A stretch of 64,000 nucleotides of DNA, taken from assembly GCA_016874295.1 (NCBI GenBank), contig VGUH01000009.1, positions 1 through 64,000 of the forward strand. Reading direction: 5' to 3'. Shown here piece after piece: positions 45,803 to 55,700 of this stretch. Positions within the stretch are counted from its first letter, which is position 1. The number at the start of each line of letters is the position of its first letter. The stretch is from Gammaproteobacteria bacterium. GTDB taxonomy: Bacteria; Pseudomonadota; Gammaproteobacteria; Steroidobacterales; Steroidobacteraceae. The position numbers were made by a program, and so were the translations under genes. The notes below the pieces were generated by a model. It had not been told where the DNA came from and did not search any database. It saw only the letters and a program-made list of their open reading frames with translations.

Positions 45803-47116
45803 TCAGTACTTGTCCGGCAGCGCCTTGCCGCCGTCCAGCTGCTCGATCGTCGCGTGGGACGGCGGCCGCTCGCGCTGCCGCCCCGCCGCCGCCTGCTCCG
45901 CCTGGCGCAGGACCCTGAGGACGTTGCCCCGCGCGAGCCTGGCAAGGTCCCCCTCGGACCAGCCGCGGCGCAGGAGCTCTGCGAACAGCGCCGGATAGGC
46001 AGCGACGTCCTCGAGCCCCGCCGCCATCCAGTCGGGTTCGCCGAAGAAGTCGGCGCCGATGCCGACGTGGTCGATACCGGCGACGTCGCGCAGGTACTCG
46101 ACGTGGTCCGCAACGTCGGCAAGCGTCGCGCGCGGCTCCGGGTGGGCGACCGTGTACTTCGCGTAGGCCGCGTCGTACTCCGCGTCGCCAAGCTTCACTC
46201 CGGTCGCCTGCTCGAACGCCGCCTGCCAGCGCGCGTGCTCATCGCCCTGCACGGCGAACAGCGAGATGAAGCTGAGCATCACGACGCCGCCGTTCTGCGG
46301 CAGGCGCCTCAGCACGGCGTCCGGCACGTTGCGCGGCGTCGGCGATAGCGCGCGCGCATTCGAATGCGAGAAGATCACCGGCGCTTCAGCGACGTCAAGG
46401 ACGTCGTTCATGGTGTCCTCGGACACGTGCGAGAGATCCACCAGCATCCCGAGCCGGTTCATCTCGCGCACGACCTCGATGCCGAATTTCGAGAGGCCGC
46501 CGTGCCGCGCGGCGGCGGTCGCCGAGTCGGCCCAGTCGTTGCCGTCGAAATGCGTCAGCGTCATGTAGCGGACGCCCAACCGGTAATAGGCGCGCAATGC
46601 GCCGAGCGAGTTCTCGATGGCATGCCCGCCCTCGATGCCGAGCAGCGATGCGATTCGCCCCGCGGCCGTCGCGCGCTCCAGGTCGTCGGCCGTGAGCGCC
46701 AGCGCGAACGCCTCCGGGTAGCGTTCGATCATGCGCAGCGCGATGTCGATCTGCTCGAGCTGGGCGCGCGCGAAGCCGCGTGCGCCGACGGCCGCCGTGC
46801 TCGGGATGTACACCGACCAGAATTGCCCGCCCACGCCGCCCGCGCGCAGGCGCGCAATGTCGGTGTCGCCAATGGCGTGCTTGCGCAGATCGAAGGCCGC
46901 GACGTCGCGCGGCGGCACGCCGCGCTCGCGGATCACGTTCGGCAGGTCGTTGTGCCCGTCGATCAGCGGGTGGCGCGCGAGGATCGCGCGCGCTTCGGCG
47001 AGGGCGGCATCCTCGGCGTGGGCGAAACCCGCCGCCAGGGACAAAAGACCGGCCGCCACGAGTGCGCAGAGCGCCGCGGCGCGCCGGCAGATTGCCGCAA
47101 AGTGGAATCGCTGCAT
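45803..47116 (-). CDS. Membrane dipeptidase (peptidase M19), exported
   Basis: The 437-aa zinc dipeptidase has a signal peptide (AALCALVAAGLLSLAAGFAHA). The M19 metal site residues appear in PLIDGHNDLPNVIRE (His, Asp), LLGIEGGHAIENS (Glu), VDLSHVSEDTMNDV and FSHSNARALS (His), and GIDHVGIGADFFGEPDW (Asp). It hydrolyses dipeptides, including some with D-residues, outside the cytoplasm. The upstream 42 codons of the same frame have no signal, so I start at 47116, with AGGA 8 nt before. Confidence 0.92.
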   Translation of the reverse strand: MQRFHFAAICRRAAALCALVAAGLLSLAAGFAHAEDAALAEARAILARHPLIDGHNDLPNVIRERGVPPRDVAAFDLRKHAIGDTDIARLRAGGVGGQFWSVYIPSTAAVGARGFARAQLEQIDIALRMIERYPEAFALALTADDLERATAAGRIASLLGIEGGHAIENSLGALRAYYRLGVRYMTLTHFDGNDWADSATAAARHGGLSKFGIEVVREMNRLGMLVDLSHVSEDTMNDVLDVAEAPVIFSHSNARALSPTPRNVPDAVLRRLPQNGGVVMLSFISLFAVQGDEHARWQAAFEQATGVKLGDAEYDAAYAKYTVAHPEPRATLADVADHVEYLRDVAGIDHVGIGADFFGEPDWMAAGLEDVAAYPALFAELLRRGWSEGDLARLARGNVLRVLRQAEQAAAGRQRERPPSHATIEQLDGGKALPDKY

Positions 47117-47368
47117 CGCTGGTTCCTGTTCCTGTAGGACGCTGTCGCCTGGCAGAGACAGTGCCCGGGTTGTGGCCGCCGCCGGGCACGCTAGTCTGAC
47201 CGCGTTGCCCAGCGTATCAAGCATCCCCTGATCTTCGGGCATCCCCCCTGCGCCGGACCACTCCCTGTCGGCGCAGGGGTTGTTTCTTTCGGGCTCCAGG
47301 TTTCAAGAATCTCTTGGTACTCAGCGGGTTACGATCGGGCCCGCGCGCCCGCGTGCTAGACTTCCGCG
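47117..47368. other. 252-bp intergenic region, possible plus-strand small RNA
   Basis: This region lies between divergent dipeptidase and purE. Apart from the terminator-like hairpin at 47245-47290 on the plus strand, I see no convincing frame. Because no plus-strand gene precedes that terminator, it may end a small RNA transcribed from within this region. Confidence 0.35.
47245..47290 (+). terminator. Intrinsic terminator without a preceding plus-strand gene
   Basis: The perfect 11-bp stem CCCCTGCGCCG / CGGCGCAGGGG has a 13-nt loop, followed by TTGTTTCTTTC. The closest plus-strand gene ends 1.4 kb upstream, beyond the antisense dipeptidase gene. Confidence 0.65.
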
Positions 47369-47860
47369 ATGAAACCGCTGGTCGGCATCATCATGGGTTC
47401 ATCTTCCGACTGGGAGACGATGCGGCACGCGGCCGACATGCTCGCGGCGCTCTCGGTGCCGTTCGAGAGCCGCGTCATTTCCGCGCATCGCACGCCGGAC
47501 CTGCTGTTCGAGTACGCCTGCAATGCCGTGGCGCGCGGCCTCGAGGTCATCATCGCCGGCGCCGGCGGCGCGGCGCACCTGCCGGGCATGGCGGCGTCGA
47601 AGACGCTGCTGCCCGTCATCGGCGTGCCGATCCAGTCGAAGGCGATGAACGGCCTCGACTCGCTGCTCTCGATCGCGCAGATGCCGGCGGGCGTGCCGGT
47701 CGCGACCGTCGCGATCGGCGAGCCGGGCGCCCGCAACGCCGCGCTGCTCGCGACCGCGATCCTCGCCGGCAAGCACCCGCCGCTGCGCGACGCGCTCGCG
47801 GCCTTTCGCGAGCGCCAGACCGCCGAGGTCCTCGCGAGGCCCGATCCCGCCGCCGGCTGA
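47369..47860 (+). CDS. purE: 5-(carboxyamino)imidazole ribonucleotide mutase
   Basis: The 163-aa enzyme converts N5-CAIR to CAIR. Motifs: [37 protein letters not shown] (catalytic His) and [17 protein letters not shown]. It is followed 7 nt later by purK, the usual pair. Confidence 0.97.
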   Translation: MKPLVGIIMGSSSDWETMRHAADMLAALSVPFESRVISAHRTPDLLFEYACNAVARGLEVIIAGAGGAAHLPGMAASKTLLPVIGVPIQSKAMNGLDSLLSIAQMPAGVPVATVAIGEPGARNAALLATAILAGKHPPLRDALAAFRERQTAEVLARPDPAAG

Positions 47861-47867
47861 GGCCTCC

Positions 47868-48959
47868 ATGCGCATCGGCATCGTCGGCGCCGGCCAGCTC
47901 GGCCGGATGATGGCACTGTCCGGGATTCCGCTCGGGATCGAGTTCGCGATGTACGACACGCATGCGGGCGTGCCCGGCGCGGCGGTCGCCGAGATCTTCA
48001 CCGGCGCCTTCGACGACCGCAGGAAGCTGGCGCGCTTCGCGCGTGCCGTCGACGTGCTCACCTTCGACTGGGAGAACGTGCCGGTCGCCTCGGCACGCGC
48101 GATCGCGGCCATCCGGCCGGTCTGGCCGCCGCCGCGCGCCCTCGAGGTCGCGCAGGACCGCGTTGCGGAAAAGCGGTTGTTCCGGCGGCTCGGCATCCCC
48201 GTCGCGCCGTTCGCCGCCGTGGACTCGGCGGCCGGCCTCGCGCGCGCCATCGGCTCGCTCGGCATGCCCGGCATCCTGAAGACGCGCCGGCTCGGCTACG
48301 ACGGCAAGGGCCAGGTGCGCATCCGCCGCGTGCGGGACGCCGCGGCCGCCTACCAGCAACTCGCCGGGCAGCCGCTGGTCTACGAACGCTTCGTGGATTT
48401 TGCGCGCGAGGTTTCGCTGATCGGCGTGCGCGACCGCCACGGGGCCGTCCGCCACTATCCGCTCGCCGAGAACGAGCACGTCGCGGGGATCCTCGCGGTG
48501 ACGCGGGCCCCCTATTCCGATGTCCGGCTGCAGCGCCTGGCGGAGCGCAACCACCGGCGGCTGATGCATGTGCTCGGCTACGTCGGCGTGCTGTGCGTCG
48601 AGTTTTTCGTCGCGCACGGCCGCCTGGTCGCGAACGAGATGGCGCCGCGCGTGCACAACTCCGGTCACTGGACCATCGAGGGCGCCGTGACCAGCCAGTT
48701 CGAAAACCACGTGCGCGCGGTCGCCGGCCTGCCGCTCGGCGATACGCGCGCGCTCGGCCATGCGGCGATGGTGAACGTGATCGGCACCCGCCCGCGGGCG
48801 CGCGACTTCCTCGCCATGCCCGGCCTGCACTGGCACGACTATGGCAAGGCGGAGCGACCCGGGCGCAAGCTCGGCCATGTGACGCTGGTCGCTGCCAGCC
48901 GCGGGCAGCGCGACCGCGCCGCCCGGCGCCTGCGCCGCCGGTTGATTGTCCAACGATAA
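47868..48959 (+). CDS. purK: 5-(carboxyamino)imidazole ribonucleotide synthase
   Basis: The 363-aa ATP-grasp enzyme makes N5-CAIR from AIR, ATP and bicarbonate. Motifs: IGIVGAGQLGRMMALSGIPL, ILKTRRLGYDGKGQVRIR, YERFVDFAREVSLIGVR and NEMAPRVHNSGHWTIEGAVT. Operon with purE. The ExeA-FHA gene starts 35 nt downstream. Confidence 0.96.
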   Translation: MRIGIVGAGQLGRMMALSGIPLGIEFAMYDTHAGVPGAAVAEIFTGAFDDRRKLARFARAVDVLTFDWENVPVASARAIAAIRPVWPPPRALEVAQDRVAEKRLFRRLGIPVAPFAAVDSAAGLARAIGSLGMPGILKTRRLGYDGKGQVRIRRVRDAAAAYQQLAGQPLVYERFVDFAREVSLIGVRDRHGAVRHYPLAENEHVAGILAVTRAPYSDVRLQRLAERNHRRLMHVLGYVGVLCVEFFVAHGRLVANEMAPRVHNSGHWTIEGAVTSQFENHVRAVAGLPLGDTRALGHAAMVNVIGTRPRARDFLAMPGLHWHDYGKAERPGRKLGHVTLVAASRGQRDRAARRLRRRLIVQR

Positions 48960-48994
48960 CCGGCACTTGCGCCTGTGATAGCCTGTAACACTTC

Positions 48995-50269
48995 ATGTAC
49001 CTCGAACACTTCAAGCTGACCGAGCTGCCGTTCCGGCTGAGCCCGGACCCGACGCTCCTGTACCTGTCCAAGCACCATGCGCGCGCCAAGGCGTACATGG
49101 AGTCGACGATCTGGTTCACGGACGGCTTCGTGGTCATCACCGGCGAGATCGGCTCGGGCAAGACCACGCTGCTCGAGACCTTCCTGCGCGAGCTCGAGAA
49201 GGACGTGGTGGTCGCGCAGGTCGCGCAGACGCAGGTCTCGCCGATCGAGTTCCTGCAGGCGGTGCTGGTCCAGTTCGGATTCACGCCGTTCAAGATGCGC
49301 AAGGCTGAACTGATTGCGACCCTGAACCAGTTCCTGGTGGAGCAGTACGCCGCCGGCCGGAAGGTCCTGCTGATCGTCGATGAGGCGCAGAACCTCTCCA
49401 ACCGCGTGCTGGAGGAGATCCGGCTTCTATCCGGCGTCGAGACCACCAAGGAGAAAGTGCTGCGGATCATCCTCGCCGGCCAGCCGGAACTCAGCGAGAA
49501 GCTCGATTCTCCGGAACTGGTGCAGCTCATGCAGCGCATCCGCCTGCGCTTCCACCTCGCGGCGCTGACCCCGGAGGAGACGCAGGCCTATATCCTGCAC
49601 CGGCTCGAAGTTGCAGGCGCCCACGGCCGGCAGCTGTTCACTCCGGACACACAGCCCGTCATCTACCGCTACACGGGCGGCGTGCCGCGCCTCATCAACA
49701 CGCTGTGCGACACCGCGCTCATGATCGCCTTTTCTTCCGGCCAGCCGGTCGTGACACCGGTCGAGCTCAAGGCCGCAATCGACGAACTGCAGTGGGTCGA
49801 GTTCGCGGCGCGCACCAGTCGGCTGCGCGCCGGAGTCGAGCATCAGGCCCCGGCGCCGCGTCCGCCGGGCAGCGACGAGGTCCTGGCGCGCATCATCGTG
49901 GCGCACGGCGGCGAACACGTCGAGGAGCGCCCGCTGCGCGTCGGCCGCGTCATCGTCGGCCGGACCGTGGACAACGACGTGCAGATCGACAGCAAGTTCA
50001 TCAGCCGCCACCACTGCCAGATCACGACCACCGCCGAAGGCAGCATCTTCGAAGACGTCAACAGCACCAACGGCATCTACCTGAAGAGCAAGCGCGTGCG
50101 CCGCCACCACCTGAACGACGGCGACGTCGTGGTACTCGGCAAGCACGAGATCGTGTACGTCGACGAGCGCTCCGGGCGCGCGCGCCCGGCGTCGTCCGAG
50201 CCTACCGGCGACCACTCGGCGATCGACGAATCCGGCAGCTACTCGCCCGCCTCGAACTCAGAGCCGTAG
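48995..50269 (+). CDS. ExeA-like AAA ATPase fused to a C-terminal FHA domain
   Basis: In the 424-aa protein, residues 1-~270 are an ExeA/GspA-type AAA_22 ATPase: FRLSPDPTLLYLSKHHARA, Walker A GEIGSGKTTLLE, Walker B VLLIVDEAQNLS, and GVPRLINTLCDTALM. A linker (~290-310) leads to an FHA domain: VGRVIVGRTVDNDVQIDSKF, ISRHHCQI and NSTNGIYL, the phosphothreonine-binding signature. Typical ExeA proteins carry a membrane helix and peptidoglycan-binding domain in this place; here neither is seen. It is probably a phospho-regulated assembly ATPase; no secretion genes lie nearby. Its end overlaps the small membrane protein gene on the other strand by 31 nt. Confidence 0.85.
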   Translation: MYLEHFKLTELPFRLSPDPTLLYLSKHHARAKAYMESTIWFTDGFVVITGEIGSGKTTLLETFLRELEKDVVVAQVAQTQVSPIEFLQAVLVQFGFTPFKMRKAELIATLNQFLVEQYAAGRKVLLIVDEAQNLSNRVLEEIRLLSGVETTKEKVLRIILAGQPELSEKLDSPELVQLMQRIRLRFHLAALTPEETQAYILHRLEVAGAHGRQLFTPDTQPVIYRYTGGVPRLINTLCDTALMIAFSSGQPVVTPVELKAAIDELQWVEFAARTSRLRAGVEHQAPAPRPPGSDEVLARIIVAHGGEHVEERPLRVGRVIVGRTVDNDVQIDSKFISRHHCQITTTAEGSIFEDVNSTNGIYLKSKRVRRHHLNDGDVVVLGKHEIVYVDERSGRARPASSEPTGDHSAIDESGSYSPASNSEP

Positions 50270-50463
50270 TGCCGCCTCTGGATGCGGTAGTCGCGCCGCC
50301 TGAGCGCGAGCACGAGCCCGCCGAGGACCGCGACCAGGCCGAACGCGGCTAGCACCCACGACCAGTCGGCGACCCGCCAGGCGAATGAGGTCGCGAACGC
50401 TGCGAGCCCTAGCGCGATGTAGAGATAGGGCAGCGCCTCGTACAGGGACCGCGCGATGCGCAC
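50239..50463 (-). CDS. Small two-helix membrane protein
   Basis: The 74-aa product has two hydrophobic segments (LPYLYIALGLAAFATSF and WVLAAFGLVAVLGGLVLAL) and a basic, then acidic tail (RRRDYRIQRRHYGSEFEAG). It follows tldD after 10 nt on the same strand, so it is probably the last gene of that operon. Family not recognised. The ATG at 50463 is preceded by GGCGG only. Confidence 0.65.
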   Translation of the reverse strand: MRIARSLYEALPYLYIALGLAAFATSFAWRVADWSWVLAAFGLVAVLGGLVLALRRRDYRIQRRHYGSEFEAGE

Positions 50464-50473
50464 CGCCGCCGCC

Positions 50474-51916
50474 TCAGGCCGTGCCGCCGACCGTCAGCGC
50501 GTCGACGCGCAGTGTCGGCTGGCCGACACCGACGGGCACGGTCTGCCCGTCCTTGCCGCAGATGCCGATGCCGTCGTCCAGCTTGAGGTCGTTGCCGACC
50601 ATGCTAACGCGCGTCAGCACGTCCGGACCGTTGCCGACGAGCGTCGCGCCCTTGACCGGCGCGGTGACCTTGCCATCCTCGATCAGGTAAGCCTCGCTCG
50701 CCGAAAAGACGAACTTGCCGGAGGTGATGTCCACCTGTCCACCGCCGAAGTTGACCGCGTACAGGCCCTTTTTCACCGAGCGGATGATCTCCTCGGGCTG
50801 GTGCGGGCCGGCCAGCATGTAGGTATTGGTCATGCGCGGCAGCGTCACGTGCGCGAACGACTCGCGCCGCCCGTTGCCGGTCGGCTGCATCCCCATCAGA
50901 CGCGCATTCAGCTTGTCCTGCAGGTAGCCCCTCAGCACGCCGTTCTCGATCAGCGTGGTGCAGGAGGTCGGCGTGCCCTCATCATCGATGTTCAGCGAGC
51001 CGCGACGGCCCGGGAGCGTGCCGTCATCGACGACGGTGCACAGGGGCGAGGCGACCTGCTCGCCGATGCGGCCGGTGAAGGCCGAAGTGCCGCGGCGATT
51101 GAAGTCTCCTTCGAGCCCATGACCGATCGCCTCATGCAGCAGCACGCCCGGCCAGCCGGAAGCAAGCACGACGGTCATGGTGCCCGCGGGTGCGGGTACC
51201 GACTCCAGGTTCACGGTCGCCTGGCGCACGGCCTCGCGCGCGAGGCGCGCCGGCTGCTCGCCCTTGATGAACTCCTCGAGCGAGTAACGGCCACCGGCGC
51301 CCGCGAAGCCCTGCTCGCGCCGCCCGTCTTGCTCGACGATCACGGAGATATTCATGCGCACCAGCGGACGCACGTCCGCGGCGAGCGTGCCGTCGCTCGC
51401 TGCCACCAGCATGATCTCGTGCACGGCGGCGAGCGATGCCACTACCTGCTTCACGCGCGGGTCGAGCGCGCGCGCGCGCCGGTCTAGCTCGGTGAGCAGT
51501 GCGACCTTGTCCACATCGGCGAGCATCGCGATCGGGTCGTCCGCCAAATAGAGCTGGTGCGCCGCCGTGGCGCGCCAGGCCTGGACCCGGCCTTCCCCGC
51601 CGTCGCGCGCGATGGCGCGGGCCGCGCGCGCCGCCTCGAGCAGCGCTGTAGGGACGACTTCGTCGGAATAGGCGAATCCTGTGCGCTCGCCGGCCATCGC
51701 GCGGACGCCGACGCCCTGCTCGATGCCGTGGCTGCCCTCCTTGACGATGCCGTCCTCGAGCGCCCAGTGCTCCTCGCGCGCGAGCTGGAAATAGAGGTCG
51801 CCCGCATCGACGCTGGCGCCGAGCAGGGAGCCGAGCGCCTGCTCGAGGCGGCGGTCGTCGAGTCCGGAGGGCGCGAGGATCTGGTCGCGCGCGCACTGCA
51901 GGGCGTCGGTTGTCAT
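50474..51916 (-). CDS. tldD: Metalloprotease TldD
   Basis: The 480-aa catalytic subunit of the TldD/PmbA protease has the zinc motif [19 protein letters not shown] (HExxxH), followed by the family stretch [20 protein letters not shown] and C-terminal [17 protein letters not shown]. It degrades or trims small flexible peptides. A GTG 6 nt upstream of the chosen ATG (51916) is an alternative start. It follows the nitrilase gene by 22 nt in the maf-yhdP-nit-tldD series. Confidence 0.95.
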   Translation of the reverse strand: MTTDALQCARDQILAPSGLDDRRLEQALGSLLGASVDAGDLYFQLAREEHWALEDGIVKEGSHGIEQGVGVRAMAGERTGFAYSDEVVPTALLEAARAARAIARDGGEGRVQAWRATAAHQLYLADDPIAMLADVDKVALLTELDRRARALDPRVKQVVASLAAVHEIMLVAASDGTLAADVRPLVRMNISVIVEQDGRREQGFAGAGGRYSLEEFIKGEQPARLAREAVRQATVNLESVPAPAGTMTVVLASGWPGVLLHEAIGHGLEGDFNRRGTSAFTGRIGEQVASPLCTVVDDGTLPGRRGSLNIDDEGTPTSCTTLIENGVLRGYLQDKLNARLMGMQPTGNGRRESFAHVTLPRMTNTYMLAGPHQPEEIIRSVKKGLYAVNFGGGQVDITSGKFVFSASEAYLIEDGKVTAPVKGATLVGNGPDVLTRVSMVGNDLKLDDGIGICGKDGQTVPVGVGQPTLRVDALTVGGTA

Positions 51917-51938
51917 GCGCACTCGCCCAGCGGCTGGC

Positions 51939-52757
51939 TCACGCGAGTACCCGGTGCTTCAGGGCGGGGAAGCTCTCGCGCGTCGCCTTCTGGCCGTCCG
52001 TGTCGAGCGCGGCGAGGACCACGTGGGTGCCGCGCGGCTCGCGCGCGAGCACGCGGCCCCAGTAGTCCGCGATCAGCGAATCGCCGTAGGTTTCCCGGTT
52101 GCTGTCGTGAATGCCGCTCTGCGCGGCGGCGATCACGAAGCAGAGATCCTCGATCGCGCGCGCGCGCAGCAGCGTTTCCCAGTGCGCGCGGCCGGTCGGG
52201 CCCGTGAAAGCCGATGGCACGCTGAAGATCTCGGCGCCCTCCGAAACGAGTTTGCGGAACAGCTCGGGGAAACGCAGATCGTAACATACGGTCAAGCCGA
52301 GCCGGCCGGCGGGCGTGTCGACCAGGACCGGCTCGCTGCCCGGTACCGCGTTCGCGGATTCGCGGTAGCCCTCGCGTCCGCCCGGCAGGTCGACGTCGAA
52401 CAGGTGGATCTTGTCGTAGCGCGCAGCGCGGCGGCCCCGGTCATCGTAGACCACGCAGGCGCTCGCCGGCCGCGGGTCGCCCGGCACCGCGATCGACTGC
52501 GTGCCGGCGACGATCCAGAGGCCGAGCTCCTTCGCGGCAGCCGACATCGCGGCCTGGGCCGGCCCGTCGCCGTCACGCTCGACGTTCGCGCGGCGTTCCG
52601 CTTCGTTCCTGCCCATGAAGGAGAAATTCTCGGGCAGCACGGCAAGGCAGGCGCCCTGCTCGCGCGCCTCGCGCAGCAGGCGCCGCGCCGTCTCGAGATT
52701 CCGGCCGACGTCGGCGAGCGAAGTCATCTGCAGGGCGGCGACGATGGGTTGGCTCAT
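51939..52757 (-). CDS. Carbon-nitrogen hydrolase (Nit1/deaminated-glutathione amidase-like)
   Basis: The 272-aa nitrilase-superfamily enzyme has the triad Glu in [12 protein letters not shown], Lys in [16 protein letters not shown] and Cys in [24 protein letters not shown] plus [10 protein letters not shown] is typical of Nit1-type omega-amidases that repair deaminated glutathione. It is encoded between yhdP and tldD, as in Pseudomonas and related genera. It overlaps yhdP by 4 nt (ATGA). Confidence 0.9.
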   Translation of the reverse strand: MSQPIVAALQMTSLADVGRNLETARRLLREAREQGACLAVLPENFSFMGRNEAERRANVERDGDGPAQAAMSAAAKELGLWIVAGTQSIAVPGDPRPASACVVYDDRGRRAARYDKIHLFDVDLPGGREGYRESANAVPGSEPVLVDTPAGRLGLTVCYDLRFPELFRKLVSEGAEIFSVPSAFTGPTGRAHWETLLRARAIEDLCFVIAAAQSGIHDSNRETYGDSLIADYWGRVLAREPRGTHVVLAALDTDGQKATRESFPALKHRVLA

Positions 52758-55700
52758 TGGGATCCTTGCGAGGCTTGCTGATCATCCTCCATCTCGCGCG
52801 CGTCGATGCGGCGGATCTGCGGATCGTCCCAGCTCCCGGTGATGCGATAGTAGCCGCGCGTGACGCCCTTGAGGGGCTCCTTGAAGATCTGCGAGAACAG
52901 CAGCAGCGCCGCGCCGACCGCCGGCCCGCCGGCAAGCGCGCCGGCGACGCCGAGCGAGGCGCCGAGCTGCCCGGTGACCACGACGGTCTGGTCGTAGCTG
53001 CGATCGCGCAGGTTGGTCTGGCCGGCGACACCGATCTCGGCCGCCGATCCGCGCAAGGTCAGGTTGTCGGTCGAGGCGATACCGTCCGCGAGGCGGAACG
53101 TGCCGGTCAGCGTGTCGAACGACAGGCCTGCGCCGGTCAGGTCGTCGAAGTCGAGCTGCAGCCGGCGGCCCAGGTGGGCGAGACTCATGAGCCCGAACAC
53201 GCGACCCGCGCCAGGTTCGACCGCCGTGAGGTAGCCGTTCTTCGCCGAGATCTCGAGGCGCCCCGACAGCCGGCCGATTGCGCTGATTTCCGGCGGACCG
53301 GGCCAGTTCAGGTCGGCGATGACGCGCCCTTGCTCGCCCTCGACCTGCGTGCCAAGCCGCATTGTGCCCATGAGTCCCTTGACGTCGCCGGTGTCGGCCT
53401 CGAAGGCGAGACGGCATTCCGCGCCGTCGCCGCGCACCAGCCAGCTGCCGCGGCCTTGCGCGGTGAATGCCGGGTGCTGCATGGCAAACCGGTTGAGCGT
53501 GATGCCGGCCGTGCCGCGCGTGAACTCCGCTTCGACGCTGCCGAAGTTGCGTTCGTCGAAGACGAACTCGCCGAGTTGCGCACGAATCGCCGGCAGGTTG
53601 CGCGGATCGGGGTCGGGACGCTCGCCTGCCGCCGTATCGCGCTCTCCGAGTCGCAGCCGCTCGAGGTCGAGCACCAGCGGCACCTCGCCCGGGAAGCTGA
53701 AGGGCACGCTCACGTGGCCGGCCACCGCACTGCCGTCGACGTCGACATTCCAGGCGCGGTTGCCCGGCCGGAGCCGCCCGCTGACGTCGGTGAAGACGTA
53801 GCCGAGCGCCTCGAAGCGGCCCACCGTGAGGTCAACCCCGCCGAGATAGTCCTGGATCGGGCGGCCGCGTGGCTCCTGCCACTTTAGATCGAGGAGCCTC
53901 GTCAGGCTCGCGGATTCGAGGCGGCCGGCAAGCCAGAGTCCCGCTGAATGCGGCAGCGTCGCGGGCGTTGCGCCGCCGAACAGGATGATGCCGCGCTCGA
54001 CGGGCGGATCGGACGGCTTCGTGCGCCATTGCAGCAGCGCATGCACGTCGCGCCCGTATGAGCCCTCGATGCGGGGCCCGGCCGCGCCGTCGAAGCTGGC
54101 CTCAAGCGTAAGCGGCCGGGCGCTGTCGGCGGTCTTGTCGAATGGCCCCGGAAGGCCGGACGCGAGTCCCCGCAGGTCGCTCTGGACGCGCGCCGTGCCG
54201 CGCGCGGGCTGCCTGGGGTCCGCATCGCGCGTGACGTCGAGCGAGCCGCGCCACTCCGTTGCGCCCTCGAGCCCGGCGTTCACCGGCAGCCGCGCAACGG
54301 GCGCAATGGCCGGTCCCTGCGCCGTTCCGGATGCGCTCACCTCGGTACGCAGGTTGCCGCCCGGGAGCACCGTGGTCGCGATCGAGGCCTGGAAGGGCCC
54401 GCCAAGCGCGTGGCCGTCGAGCGCCGGAGCCTGAATCTCCCGGTTGCGTACCCAGAGCGTTCCGGCGAGGCCGGTCACTTCCGCCGGCTGCTGCCGGTAC
54501 CGCAGGCTGACCCCGTCGAGATTCGCCATGACGGTGACCACCCGCCGGTCGAGCTCCTTGACCGGCAGGGCGATCGCGACCTCCGCGCGCACCGGACCGG
54601 TCGCCGACAACTCGGGGAACATCGCGCCGAAGGACGGCGCAAGCGGCGTCGCCTGCAGCATGCGGAGCGCGCGGCCCGCCTCGGTGTCTGTCCTGCCGCG
54701 CAGGGCGAAGATCGCCTCGCGCAAGTCGCCGCTCTGCACCTCGCCATCCGTGAAACCGATCCCGCCGATGCTGCCCCGGCTCGCCACCGCGTGCAGCGCC
54801 GGCCCGTCGAAGCTGAACTCGGCGTCGATGCCGCGAATCTCCGGCCAGCCGGGCGCGTAGAACAGGTTGATGCCGGCCGCATGGCCGCGCGCGTGAAACT
54901 CGCCTTGCCCCTCGCGATACGGAAAACCGCGGATCGGTCCGGTGATCGAGGCCTGCGCCTCCGTCACGCGGCCGCCCCGGAATGCCGCATCGAGCCAGCG
55001 TACCGACCTGGGCGACAGGCGCCCGATCTGCAGGTAGCGCCACAACTGAGTCACGTCAAGGTCCTCGACGGTCGCACTGACGTCCACGAGCGGCAGCTCG
55101 CCGGGGCGTACGAACATGCGGACTTTGCCGCGCACGATGCCGTGGCCGGTGTCCACGAAGCCGTCGTCCAGCCAGAGGCGCACGCCGTCGCCGAAGCGCT
55201 GCCACTCGACGCGGCCGTGGCCGCGCTTCAGCACCGCCGCCGCGCGCCATTGCTGCGGCCAGTCGATCGTCGCGTCGCGCGCGGCGAGTTCGACGCCGCC
55301 GCCCGCGCCGCGCGCGCTGATCGTGCCGTCGAGCCCGGTCATCCCGGCCGCCTTGTCGAGCGGGCTGAAACCGACGTCCGTAAAGCGCAACCGCCCGTCG
55401 ATGTCCGGCAGCCGGCGACCGCCGACGTCACGCACCGTGAGATCGACCTCGGTCAGTTCGCCGCGCGGCGCCAGTGTCTCGATGCGTTGGCGCAGCGTCC
55501 CGGCTGGCAGCAGCGCGGCGAACGCCGCGAGGTTTTCGACCCGCAGGTAGTCCGCCTCCAGGGTGGCCGCCGAGGGCCGGCCATCGCGCCGCGTGAAGCT
55601 CGCCGACAGGCTTGCCGGGCGCCACGGCGCACCCGACCGTGACAGCTCGAGCTCCGTGGCCTCGAGCGATACCGTGCTCGCATCGCGCTGGATGCGGATG

